A stretch of DNA of 21,723 nt from an uncultured Lachnospiraceae bacterium (lineage in GTDB: Bacteria; Bacillota; Clostridia; Lachnospirales; Lachnospiraceae). The position numbers and the translations under genes were made by a program. Location of the stretch: assembly GCA_910587305.1 (NCBI GenBank), contig CAJUKV010000051.1:1-21723 (forward strand), written 5' to 3'. Below are positions 13,701 through 21,287 of the stretch, piece by piece. Numbering within the stretch: position 1 is the stretch's first letter; every line of letters begins with the position of its first letter. A model generated the notes under the pieces. That model was not told the origin of the DNA. It did not search any database and was given only the letters and a program-made list of their open reading frames with translations.

Positions 13701-13712
13701 TGGTTTTGTTCC

Positions 13713-14102
13713 CTACTCCTCGATGTGTTCCAGTCCCTGGGCTATGATCGTCCTTACATGAGAGTCCGAGAGAGAATAAAAAACCGACTTTCCTTCCCGC
13801 CTGCTCTTTACCAGCCTTGCCTGCTTTAAAATCTTAAGCTGGTGGGATATGGCGGACTGGGTCATATGAAGGGCCTGGGCCAAATCGCACACGCATACCT
13901 CGGCTTCAAAAAGTACGTAAAGGATTCTGATTCTTGTGGAATCGCCGAATACCTTAAAAAGCTCCGCCATGTCATAAAGCTTATCTTCCTCCGGCATCTT
14001 CGCATGGACAATCTTAAGAAGTTCCTCATGTGTCTGAAATGTATCGCAGCATTCTACATCGTTAATTGCCAATTCATCACCCACCTTTATAGTATTCATC
14101 AT
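13713..14102 (-). CDS. ArsR/SmtB-family metal-responsive repressor (CadC/SmtB type)
   Basis: A 129-aa winged-helix repressor that releases DNA on binding metal. ELFKVFGDSTRIRILYVL is the family opening; HMTQSAISHQLKILKQARLV is the DNA-recognition helix-turn-helix. Two metal sites are visible. The CadC-like alpha3N set is a CC pair in DVECCDTF near the N-terminus plus CVC in EVCVCDLA (around 69-71). The SmtB-like alpha5 set is DSHVRTIIAQGLEHIEE at the C-terminus, with D, H(+2), H(+13) and E(+16), the SmtB spacing. It is first in the efflux operon and so probably autoregulated. ATGs at 14102 and 14099 are both possible; there is no Shine-Dalgarno, and the predicted leader is only about 16 nt. 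Confidence 0.93.
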   Translation of the reverse strand: MMNTIKVGDELAINDVECCDTFQTHEELLKIVHAKMPEEDKLYDMAELFKVFGDSTRIRILYVLFEAEVCVCDLAQALHMTQSAISHQLKILKQARLVKSRREGKSVFYSLSDSHVRTIIAQGLEHIEE

Positions 14103-14103
14103 T

Positions 14104-14117
14104 TGAGCAATTGTTCA
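14104..14117. promoter_or_regulatory. Probable ArsR/SmtB operator at the start of the metal operon
   Basis: TGAGCAATTGTTCA is an inverted repeat with six of seven pairs matched. It resembles the TGAA...TTCA core of SmtB/CadC-type operators. It covers the predicted transcription start region, between the -10 box at 14125-14130 and the ATG at 14102, where a bound repressor would block RNA polymerase. Confidence 0.65.
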
Positions 14118-14124
14118 TACGTTT

Positions 14125-14153
14125 ATATTAAAGGAAGGGCTGATGCTTGTCAA
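14125..14153 (-). promoter_or_regulatory. Promoter of the heavy-metal efflux operon
   Basis: On the minus strand, TTGACA (14148-14153), 17 nt, TAATAT (14125-14130): a consensus -35 and a good -10. The start is predicted near 14118, giving a very short leader. Confidence 0.75.
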
Positions 14154-14252
14154 CCCTTTTTTCGTCTAAATTATATTTATGTATTAAACTTTGCGGCACA
14201 AACAATGTGTGAAGGCCGTTTGCCTGCAAACCTTAGTTGTTCTCAGGCGGCG

Positions 14253-14286
14253 TTTTCTGACGCCTTAAATTTTCTGACGCCTTAAA
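14253..14286. repeat. Perfect 17-bp tandem duplication
   Basis: TTTTCTGACGCCTTAAA occurs twice head to tail (14253-14269 and 14270-14286), just downstream of the cardiolipin synthase stop. A GGCG at 14248-14252 could pair with either CGCC, forming alternative short hairpins. Confidence 0.8.
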
Positions 14287-14310
14287 ACTTCTCTTTAGCT
14301 TATCTCTTCC

Positions 14311-15879
14311 TCACATCAAGGGCGCAATAATTTTCATAAACCCGCCCATCAGCTTATAACCGAACTTTTCATTCTTTATGCTCTCCTTAGTAACTCTGCG
14401 GCACTTTGCAAGGGTATCCTGAAAATCCTTTTCAATCTCTGCAATACATTCCGTCCGGTAAAGGAATGTGCCGCACTCAAAATGATGGTAAAGGCTCCGG
14501 TAATCCAAATTGATGGTTCCCACAACCGCTTTTATATCGTCGCTCACAAAAACCTTTGCGTGGACAAATCCCGGCGTATATTCATAAATCTTTACGCCTG
14601 CATTTACGAGCGGCTGATAATGTGATTTGGCAAGAGCATACGCCGCTTTTTTATCCGGTATTCCCGGCAGAATCAGCTTTACGTCCACGCCCCGCTGTGC
14701 AGCATATTTCAGCGCCGCATTCAGCTCGCCGTCCAGGATCAGGTAAGGCGTCATAATATGTACATAATCGTTGGCGCGGTTTAAGATATCCATATACACG
14801 GCTTCTCCCGCCTTGTCCTCATCAAGCGGACAGTCGCCGAAAGGCATTACATAGCCGCTTGCATGTTCCGGGCGATATCCGCCGTCTTCCAGATAGGGAA
14901 GAAATTCCGGCGACTTCTCATCCAGATTCCACATCTGCAAAAACATCAGCGCAAAACTTTTCGCCGCCTCTCCTTTTATCATCAGCGCCGTATCCTTCCA
15001 ATGCCCGAACCTTTCTATCCGGTTAATGTATTCGTCCGCCAGATTAACGCCTCCGTTAAAGGCCACCTTCCCGTCTATCACCAATATCTTGCGGTGGTCG
15101 CGGTAATTGTAATGGGACGATACCACAGGCATAATCGGAGAAAACGCCTTTGCCTTTATCCCATGCTTCGAAAGAAGCTTTGGATAATCGGCGGGTAAAA
15201 GCGCCACCTCGCACATCCCGTCGTACATGACGCGCACGTCCACCCCGGCTTTTGCCTTTTCTATCAGCAGTTCCAGAATCCTGCCCCACATATAGCCTTC
15301 CTCTATAATAAAATACTCCATAAAGATATATTTTTCCGCTTTTTGGAGCTCCCCGAGCATTGCCGCAAATTTTTCTTCCCCGATCGGAAAGTAAGTTACC
15401 TGCGTATGCTGAAAAAGCGGAAAACAACCGCCCCGTCCCAGATATTTCGCCAGCGCGGCGACGCCGGAGCCATCCTCTTTTACCTGACGAATCACTTCCT
15501 CGGATTGGGCGATAGCCCCTCTGGTGCTGTCAATCAGTTGTTCAACCCGCTCTTTTGTTTTTGTGTGTCCCGCGTTGGTCTGCGTAAAAGACAAAAAGCA
15601 GGCCGCCGGCAGAGGAAACAGGGCTATCATAAACATCCATGTCAGTTTAGCCGTCGCATCCATCTCACAGTTAAACAGATAAATAATCATCAACAGCGTA
15701 AATACCGCCATAATGACGGAGAAAAAAGATATATATTCATACAGCCATCCATAAATACCGACCAGAAGGGCCACCTGGGCCACAAGCAGCAGGGCTATCA
15801 CCAGAAAACGGCTGAACACAATCGGCAGCAAACCTTTCTTTTTCGGCTTTGCAAGCCGGAATATTGTTTCATTACTCAT
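14311..15879 (-). CDS. cls: Cardiolipin synthase (phospholipase D superfamily)
   Basis: A 522-aa membrane enzyme that condenses two phosphatidylglycerols to cardiolipin and glycerol. Two or three N-terminal membrane helices (about 18-45, 52-70, 80-98) precede two phospholipase D domains. The first catalytic motif is H262-x-K264-x4-D269 (YRDHRKILVIDG) and the second is H440-x-K442-x4-D447 (FVHAKVFVSDD); both are complete. Length and layout fit Gram-positive Cls. GGAGGG lies 7 nt before the ATG. It follows the beta-galactosidase gene by 55 nt on the same strand, so the two may share a transcript although their functions are unrelated. Confidence 0.95.
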   Translation of the reverse strand: MSNETIFRLAKPKKKGLLPIVFSRFLVIALLLVAQVALLVGIYGWLYEYISFFSVIMAVFTLLMIIYLFNCEMDATAKLTWMFMIALFPLPAACFLSFTQTNAGHTKTKERVEQLIDSTRGAIAQSEEVIRQVKEDGSGVAALAKYLGRGGCFPLFQHTQVTYFPIGEEKFAAMLGELQKAEKYIFMEYFIIEEGYMWGRILELLIEKAKAGVDVRVMYDGMCEVALLPADYPKLLSKHGIKAKAFSPIMPVVSSHYNYRDHRKILVIDGKVAFNGGVNLADEYINRIERFGHWKDTALMIKGEAAKSFALMFLQMWNLDEKSPEFLPYLEDGGYRPEHASGYVMPFGDCPLDEDKAGEAVYMDILNRANDYVHIMTPYLILDGELNAALKYAAQRGVDVKLILPGIPDKKAAYALAKSHYQPLVNAGVKIYEYTPGFVHAKVFVSDDIKAVVGTINLDYRSLYHHFECGTFLYRTECIAEIEKDFQDTLAKCRRVTKESIKNEKFGYKLMGGFMKIIAPLM

Positions 15880-15934
15880 TCATATACCCTCCGCCTATAC
15901 TTTAAATAAATCCGTTTCAAATATTTCACGAAAT

Positions 15935-17941
15935 CTATATGCTTTCAACAATCCTCACGCCCCAGGGCCCGATGGTGAGCATATCCCCCTCTTTCACCTC
16001 CGTACCTTCTATCAGGTCACGCCCTGACGGAATGTTGCATAAAGCTGTCTGTTCCTTTGCGGAATAGTTCAAATAAAATCTTACGTTCTTTCCCAAATCA
16101 TTTTTCCCGTTTCTGACGATTAACGGGAACCGTTCGCCGGGTATTTCCACCTTTGCTTCCTGCAGGGCGTCCTGCAAAACCTTTTCCAAAATCTCTCTCC
16201 CCGTCATACAGCCCAAATAATAAGCGCAGCCTTTGCCAAATCTGTTTTTCGTGGCAGCGGCATATTTTCCCCAGTTATAATGGTCATAAGAGGCAAGAAC
16301 CTGCGCCCCTTCCGGTATCAGCATCTCCATAAAGATCTTTGCCTCTTTATCCGCGGCTCCCTCTGCCGCCTCTCCCCGCAGCGCTACGTTTTTAGGCGCC
16401 GTAAACTGATGATATTTCACCCCGAGGCATTCCCTCAGAATATGGGGCTGTACTTCATGGCTGACTTTTACATTTTCATCCGTAAACCCGCTCTTAAAGG
16501 TGGCAACCAGATTGCCGCCCTCCTCTACGTACTTGCGCAGCCTCTTAAGCAGGCCCTCCTGTGCGGCGTAAAGGGCGGGAACCACTATCATTTTATACTG
16601 CCCAAAATTTTCCGACTCCGGCCACAAAAAGTCGCACTCTATATTCATCTTGTAAAGGGTATCGTATAGCCAGCGCACGACGTCATTATAACCAATGCTC
16701 TCTCCCGTCTGTGCGCCGATTTTAAACCACTTTAAGGCTGTCAGGGCCTCGTTGCTCACCAGAATCGCCACTTCATTTTTCTTTTTCAGGTTCACCAGAT
16801 GGCTGCCTGTCTTTTGAAATTCCTGTCCTATGGTACAGGCTTCCAGGTAGGTTTCGTTTTCCTCAAAATCATGGCTGAGCAGCCCTTTCCAATAGGTTTC
16901 TATGGCATTGTGGAGAGAATGCCAGTGCCAGTACATAACGCTGTTTGCGCCCGAGGCGATATGGCTGTAAGCCTGCAGGCGCAGCTGCCCTTTGTAGGGC
17001 GTCCACTCCGGGAACCCCTGGGCCTCGGTCTCAATAACAAGATAATTGTCCTGCTTTAAAGAGCGGGTCATGTCTCCGCCAAAGGCAATCTCCGCCCCGG
17101 TCAAATCGTCCTGGGAAGGATGGTAGATATCCACCCCCGCAATGCTCAGGGCCTTTGCCGCCTGATAGTGGTTTACATCCGGCTGCACTCCAAAAGAATA
17201 TCCCCGCCATTCAAAATCGAAATTATGTGTGATAAACTGGTCTTTTCTTGCGTATTCCTTTACAATATCCGACTGCCATTGCAAAAACTCGTTCACCAGC
17301 GAGCGCTGGAATTTCTCAAACTCCGCTCCAAGGCTTCCGTTGATGGTGCCCCGCACGTCCGGGAAATCCTCCCATGCGTTGATTCTGTTGCTCCAATAGT
17401 CCAGGCCAAAGGCAGCGTTCAGGGCGTCCAAATCATTATCAAATTTTTCACGAAGATATTTCACGAATTTTTCCTGAACATTTCTCCCTGCCGTGCCATA
17501 ATACTTTGTTTCATTATCCAGTTGAAAGCCGATGACACATTTCCTGTGGGCAGTATGCTCCATGAGCTTTCGAATCACTCTCTCACAGTAAAAGCGGTAC
17601 GCCGGATGGGATATATCCATGATCTGACGGGCCCCGTAGATTCCACGTCCGTTCACCGTTGTGGCCAGCACATCCGGGTAGGACTTCACCATCCATGTGG
17701 GAATCGCGTAAGTGGGTGTGCCGATTATCACGGAAATATCCGCTTCCTCCATGGCGTCCATTACCCGCTCCACATGGGAAAAGTCAAAAACGCCTTCCTG
17801 AGGCTCGCAGGTGCTCCATGTGGACTCCGCAATCCTTACCACATTGATTCCCGCCTTTTTCATCATAGCCACATCTTTTTTAAGCCGCTCGCAGGGCATA
17901 TACTCATCATAATAGGCCGCTCCGTAAAGAAGTTTTTCCAT
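15935..17941 (-). CDS. GH42 beta-galactosidase
   Basis: A 668-aa cytoplasmic glycoside hydrolase without a signal peptide. The N-terminal TIM barrel begins YGAAYYDEYMP (6-16), with the GH42 opening 'G..Yype.wp' modified. The acid/base is E144 in GFQLDNET, and the nucleophile is probably E304 in YLVIETEAQG. SGANSVMYWHWHSL (about 333-346) is the conserved region after the nucleophile. A trimerisation domain (about 390-590, GPLYNDVVRW-like and VVPALYAAQEG) and a small C-terminal beta domain follow. Family members cut beta-galactosides from plant or host oligosaccharides. There is no sugar transporter or regulator nearby, so the substrate is not indicated. GGAGG lies 8 nt before the ATG. Confidence 0.93.
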   Translation of the reverse strand: MEKLLYGAAYYDEYMPCERLKKDVAMMKKAGINVVRIAESTWSTCEPQEGVFDFSHVERVMDAMEEADISVIIGTPTYAIPTWMVKSYPDVLATTVNGRGIYGARQIMDISHPAYRFYCERVIRKLMEHTAHRKCVIGFQLDNETKYYGTAGRNVQEKFVKYLREKFDNDLDALNAAFGLDYWSNRINAWEDFPDVRGTINGSLGAEFEKFQRSLVNEFLQWQSDIVKEYARKDQFITHNFDFEWRGYSFGVQPDVNHYQAAKALSIAGVDIYHPSQDDLTGAEIAFGGDMTRSLKQDNYLVIETEAQGFPEWTPYKGQLRLQAYSHIASGANSVMYWHWHSLHNAIETYWKGLLSHDFEENETYLEACTIGQEFQKTGSHLVNLKKKNEVAILVSNEALTALKWFKIGAQTGESIGYNDVVRWLYDTLYKMNIECDFLWPESENFGQYKMIVVPALYAAQEGLLKRLRKYVEEGGNLVATFKSGFTDENVKVSHEVQPHILRECLGVKYHQFTAPKNVALRGEAAEGAADKEAKIFMEMLIPEGAQVLASYDHYNWGKYAAATKNRFGKGCAYYLGCMTGREILEKVLQDALQEAKVEIPGERFPLIVRNGKNDLGKNVRFYLNYSAKEQTALCNIPSGRDLIEGTEVKEGDMLTIGPWGVRIVESI

Positions 17942-18024
17942 TCATCCGTCCTCCATATTTGAAATTATCAGGTATCCCGTCAGCTACCGGACTCTTCATA
18001 AAATTTCGTTTTTCGGCCAGGCAG

Positions 18025-18672
18025 TTACGCCCCTTGCTCTACGCCGCATTTACCGCAGATATCTTTTAAACAGCATTTATCGCAATAAGGCTTTGTCCTT
18101 GCCGTGCACACTTCTCTCCCATGGTATACCAGCCGGTGGCAAAAATCGCTGCCTTCTTCGGGCGGAATCAGCTTCCATAAAGCCATTTCCACCTTTTTGG
18201 GCTCCTTGATTCCATCCACCAGGCCCATCCTGTTTACCAGACGGATGCAATGGGTATCCGTTACGATTGCGGGCTTTCCGAACACATCCCCCATAATCAG
18301 GTTGGCGCTCTTTCGTCCCACGCCGGGGAGCTTAAGCAGCGCGTCAAAATCGTCCGGAACTTTCCCATCATATTCGTCCCTTAAAATTTTCATGCAGGCG
18401 CTGATGTCCCTGGCCTTGCTTGCGCCTAACCCGCAGGGCTTTACGATTTTTTCAATTTCCTCCACCGGAGCCTTGGCAAGGGCATTCACATCCGGAAACC
18501 GTGCGTATAAATCCTGCACCACCACGTTTACCCTGGCGTCCGTACACTGAGCCGCCAGACGCACGCTCACCAGCAGTTTCCACGCCTGATTGTAGTCAAG
18601 AGTGCATCCCGCGTCCGGATATTCTTTCTTTAGTCTTTCTATGATTTCAAGAGCTAATTTTTCTTTGGTCAT
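18025..18672 (-). CDS. nth: Endonuclease III (DNA glycosylase/AP lyase)
   Basis: A 215-aa base-excision repair enzyme that removes oxidised pyrimidines and cuts at the abasic site. The helix-hairpin-helix LPGVGRKSANLI (115-126) carries the Schiff-base lysine K121; the catalytic aspartate is D139 (VTDTHCIRLVNRMG). The iron-sulfur cluster ligands are C189, C197, C200 and C206. The first spacing is C-x7-C rather than the C-x6-C of E. coli Nth, a one-residue insertion (CTARTKPYC). Extra cysteines follow (C201, C209). AAGGAT precedes the ATG. It is upstream of the beta-galactosidase gene by 83 nt, with a separate promoter candidate at 18793-18822. Confidence 0.95.
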   Translation of the reverse strand: MTKEKLALEIIERLKKEYPDAGCTLDYNQAWKLLVSVRLAAQCTDARVNVVVQDLYARFPDVNALAKAPVEEIEKIVKPCGLGASKARDISACMKILRDEYDGKVPDDFDALLKLPGVGRKSANLIMGDVFGKPAIVTDTHCIRLVNRMGLVDGIKEPKKVEMALWKLIPPEEGSDFCHRLVYHGREVCTARTKPYCDKCCLKDICGKCGVEQGA

Positions 18673-18792
18673 CTACACAATCCTTATCCTTCCGTTTTCC
18701 TTCCGGGGCGCCAGCCGTTTTTCTTAAAACACGTTTAAGAAATGATCTGTTCCGCCATGCCGCCTTACCGGCGTTTGCTTTTTATATGATAT

Positions 18793-18822
18793 AAAATAGC
18801 ACAATATCAGGATATACGTCAA
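18793..18822 (-). promoter_or_regulatory. Candidate promoter for nth
   Basis: On the minus strand, TTGACG (18817-18822), 18 nt, TATTTT (18793-18798). The -10 region adjoins a perfect palindrome, TTTATAT-G-ATATAAA (18781-18795), which could be an operator or simply AT-rich melting DNA. The rest of 18673-18927 shows no gene or clear terminator. Confidence 0.45.
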
Positions 18823-18927
18823 TGTCCGCGCCTGACAACCATAGTAGTTTTTTATGGAAGGCAACCTGCCCTTTGAAATGAAGCAGCCGCGCTAAAATGC
18901 TGAAAAGGACGGTGAATAATGTTAGAA

Positions 18928-20265
18928 CTACAATGCAGTCCGAATTTCCTTATGGATTCCTCTCCCATACAACCAGACGGCCAGCACCGCGGTAAGTATA
19001 TCCGAAACTGCCTGCGCCATCAGTACGCCGTAATAGCCTGTTATCTGTGACGCCAGAACAATGACGGCCGCAAAAATCACGCCCTGTCTGCTGACCGACA
19101 AAAGAAACGCTCCCACCGCTTTTCCTGCCGACTGAAAGGTACAGGTAGTTACCAGAACCACCGCTACAAACACCATTCCGATTTGCTGCATGCGAAGCAT
19201 GGGGACTCCGGTTGCGATAATGGAAGCATCCGGCATAAAGATTCCTATCATAGCCGGAGCCGCCAGAGAAAGAATTACCGCAATCACCGCCGCCATGCCG
19301 CATTCAAAGCCATAGCAAAAGCGCAGAATTTCTTTTAACCTTGCTTTGTTTTTCGCTCCGTAATTATAGCCAATCAGCGGCTGGGCTCCAAAAGCAAACC
19401 CTACCAAAATCAGAACCGCAATTAAATTAATCTTCATCACAATTCCCATGGACGCCACCTTGTCATTTCCATAAGGGAGCAGATACCGGTTTGTCAGAGC
19501 CATACCGATGCTCTGCATCAGGTTCGTAATGCAGGCCGGAATCCCTATTGCAAAAATCTGTCCGATTTCCCCGCCGGTTATATGGAATCCGACAGGATTG
19601 ACAGATAGCCGCTGACTCTTTTTCAGCAAAAACCATACGAAAAAGATATCCGCACAGACATTCCCTATCACCGTTGCAATGGCCGCCCCTGCCGCGCCCA
19701 ATCCCAAAACGGAAATGAAAATCGGGTCGAGTATGATATTCACCACCGACCCCAGCACGGTTCCCGTCATGGAGGCCGTGGCAAATCCTTCCGTCCTTAA
19801 CAGATTGGAGGGCGTCAGGGCCACAATGATAAAGGGCGCGCCCAGCACAATATATGTATAATACTCCGAAGCGTAAACCATTGTCTCCTCATTTGCGCCT
19901 AACAAGTGCAGGATTGGGCCTCTAAACAGCATCATCACCGCCGCCACAACAATTCCGCACAGTATTGCCCCGTAAAAACAAAACACGCTAAGACGCTTGC
20001 CGTCGTCGTCCAGCTTTTGCCCAAACAGACGGGAGATAACGGAGCTTCCGCCCAACCCAAAAATATCGCCCAGGGCTATCATCAGGGTAAAAACCGGCGC
20101 GCCAATGGAAACCCCGGCCACCAGATTGGTGTTTCCGGTCTGGGCTATAAAATATGTATCCACCATATTATATACCAGTGAGATTACCATACTAAGCACC
20201 ACCGGAAGGGCAAACTTAAAATAAGCTTTGTGGACCGGCGCTTTTTCAAATAATTCGTTCTGCAT
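18928..20265 (-). CDS. MATE-family multidrug/cation exporter
   Basis: A 445-aa protein with 12 predicted membrane helices in two related halves. The N-lobe has KFALPVVLSMVISLVYNMVDTYFIAQ and LGDIFGLGGSSVISRLFGQ, and the C-lobe has FAIGIPACITNLMQSIGMALTN and FAFGAQPLIGYNYGAKN, the MATE signatures. The layout is that of the MepA-like NorM branch common in clostridia, which exports cationic drugs or metabolites using a Na+ or H+ gradient. I start at the ATG at 20265, 6 nt after GGAGG; the alternative ATG at 20271 abuts that site. It is divergent from the Crp-family regulator gene, with a palindromic operator between, so control by that regulator is likely. Confidence 0.93.
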   Translation of the reverse strand: MQNELFEKAPVHKAYFKFALPVVLSMVISLVYNMVDTYFIAQTGNTNLVAGVSIGAPVFTLMIALGDIFGLGGSSVISRLFGQKLDDDGKRLSVFCFYGAILCGIVVAAVMMLFRGPILHLLGANEETMVYASEYYTYIVLGAPFIIVALTPSNLLRTEGFATASMTGTVLGSVVNIILDPIFISVLGLGAAGAAIATVIGNVCADIFFVWFLLKKSQRLSVNPVGFHITGGEIGQIFAIGIPACITNLMQSIGMALTNRYLLPYGNDKVASMGIVMKINLIAVLILVGFAFGAQPLIGYNYGAKNKARLKEILRFCYGFECGMAAVIAVILSLAAPAMIGIFMPDASIIATGVPMLRMQQIGMVFVAVVLVTTCTFQSAGKAVGAFLLSVSRQGVIFAAVIVLASQITGYYGVLMAQAVSDILTAVLAVWLYGRGIHKEIRTAL

Positions 20266-20354
20266 TTTCATCCTCCATTCCTGTCAAAACAGATTTAAGA
20301 TTCTTTGTATAAAATTCCAAATTCATCTTTTTCATTTTAACAAATAGTCTTGTA

Positions 20355-20382
20355 TTTTATTGTGCCATATGTCACAATAAAA
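20355..20382. promoter_or_regulatory. Crp-type operator palindrome in the divergent MATE/Crp region
   Basis: TTTTATTGTG (20355-20364) and CACAATAAAA (20373-20382) are perfect 10-bp inverted arms around CCATATGT, which itself contains the palindrome CATATG. The inner part, TGTG-N8-CACA, has the same geometry as the E. coli CRP site TGTGA-N6-TCACA. It lies about 90 bp before the MATE start and 270 bp before the regulator gene. It is the likely target of the regulator at 20655. Confidence 0.75.
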
Positions 20383-20468
20383 CAACAAAATTTATTCATC
20401 AGGCAAGGTAGATTTTTCTCCCTGCCTGCCACGCGGCCCCTGCGGCGCCTTAGTGATACTCTTTATTT

Positions 20469-20605
20469 CTGCGAGCAATGAGTAGGGCGGATGCGTCCGG
20501 GCTTAAGAGCCCGTATCCATCTTGACGAATACCGCGAGGTTCTTTTGCTCCGCAGCTTAAGTGCATCGCATGTTTGATGCCCTGTCAGCTTGCTGCGGGG
20601 TTTTT
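20469..20605 (+). ncRNA. Structured leader of the Crp-family gene with overlapping antiterminator/terminator stems
   Basis: Stem P1 pairs CTGCG-AGCAA (20469-20478) with TTGCT-C-CGCAG (20545-20555), with one bulged C. Inside it, CGGGCT (about 20498-20503) and AGCCCG (about 20508-20513) form a hairpin, extended by GGAT/ATCC. The 3' strand of P1 overlaps the 5' strand of the terminator stem that follows, so the two structures exclude each other. A further CAGGCA/TGCCTG hairpin lies upstream (20400-20428). The layout is that of a riboswitch or attenuator; I recognise no known class. Confidence 0.5.
20550..20605 (+). terminator. Attenuator-like intrinsic terminator before the Crp-family gene
   Basis: CCGCAGC (20550-20556) pairs with GCTGCGG (20592-20598); AAG/CTT and GCATC (20563-20567) with GATGC (20576-20580) continue the stem inward. 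GG and five T (20601-20605) follow. It lies 50 nt upstream of the regulator start, on the same strand. Confidence 0.65.
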
Positions 20606-20654
20606 AACTTGTTCCTTATCGCAAGCTGTGCCGGTAGTGTACGGAGGTGTACCC

Positions 20655-21287
20655 ATGAAACAAATCCATAATGACAGGCTTCTGGAACGCTGTCTGAAAC
20701 AGCACAAAATAGAATCTTTGTTTGACACAAAAGGGCTTCCTTTCCGGTTGTGTCAGTATGAGCGGGGAGAAATTTTAAACAACATTCATGACCCTGCCCA
20801 CTATCTCCACTTTGTGGTGGAGGGAACTGTCTACATTTATTTTATAAGGGACGACGGCAGCCGTTCTCCGGTCTGCCTGACAGACCAGTTTACGCTGCTG
20901 GGCGATATGGAATTCAGTGGAGAAATATCCTTACCCTTTCTGGTAGAAGCCCGCAGTAAAATCCTCTGCGTCGAGCTGCCCCTGTATACATGCCGCAGCG
21001 CGCTCTTAAACGATAATACCTTTCTGCGGTTCCTTCTGCAATCCCTCTCCCGCAAAATGGCTCTTGTTTCCGGAACGGAGGTATCCTTTACAAATTTTGA
21101 GGAACGACTCCTTCACTATTTAAGATATGATTGTCCGAACCAGCAGCTCCAGGGGGTGGAAACCACGGCTATCCACCTGCACTGCAGCAGGCGGCAGTTA
21201 CAGAGAATCTTAAAATCCCTGACCGAGCGGGAGATTTTGGAAAAACAGAGAAAGGGCATATACAGACTGAAAAAGGCAGAAGAATAG
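20655..21287 (+). CDS. Crp/Fnr-family transcriptional regulator
   Basis: A 210-aa regulator. The N-terminal cyclic-nucleotide-binding-like beta-barrel (about 27-115) has YERGEIL, VVEGTVYIYFI and LLGDMEFSG, but lacks the RS/TA phosphate-binding cassette of true cAMP receptors, so its ligand is unknown. No cluster-forming cysteine motif like that of Fnr is evident. The C-terminal helix-turn-helix has LHCSRRQLQRILKSLTEREIL (175-195), aligning with CRP's recognition helix CSRETVGRILK: the two arginines are kept and the central glutamate is replaced. The layout is YeiL-like. The ATG at 20655 has GGAGGT 6 nt upstream; the frame is open back to 20574 through the leader, which I regard as non-coding. 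It is divergent from the MATE exporter. Confidence 0.88.
   Translation: MKQIHNDRLLERCLKQHKIESLFDTKGLPFRLCQYERGEILNNIHDPAHYLHFVVEGTVYIYFIRDDGSRSPVCLTDQFTLLGDMEFSGEISLPFLVEARSKILCVELPLYTCRSALLNDNTFLRFLLQSLSRKMALVSGTEVSFTNFEERLLHYLRYDCPNQQLQGVETTAIHLHCSRRQLQRILKSLTEREILEKQRKGIYRLKKAEE

Noticed and set aside
15343..15909. A 188-codon plus-strand open frame
   Set aside because: Antisense to cls; its composition (many Gln, His, Arg) is that of a reverse-strand shadow.
17120..17962. A 280-codon plus-strand open frame
   Set aside because: It is wholly antisense to the GH42 gene, has no ribosome-binding site and no recognisable protein pattern.
18781..18795. TTTATATGATATAAA palindrome as an operator for nth
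   Set aside because: It is AT-rich and next to a -10 box; I cannot separate it from ordinary promoter DNA, so I mention it only with the promoter.
20574..20654. A 27-codon N-terminal extension of the Crp-family regulator
   Set aside because: It lies inside the terminator hairpin and lacks a ribosome-binding site; GGAGGT fits the ATG at 20655.
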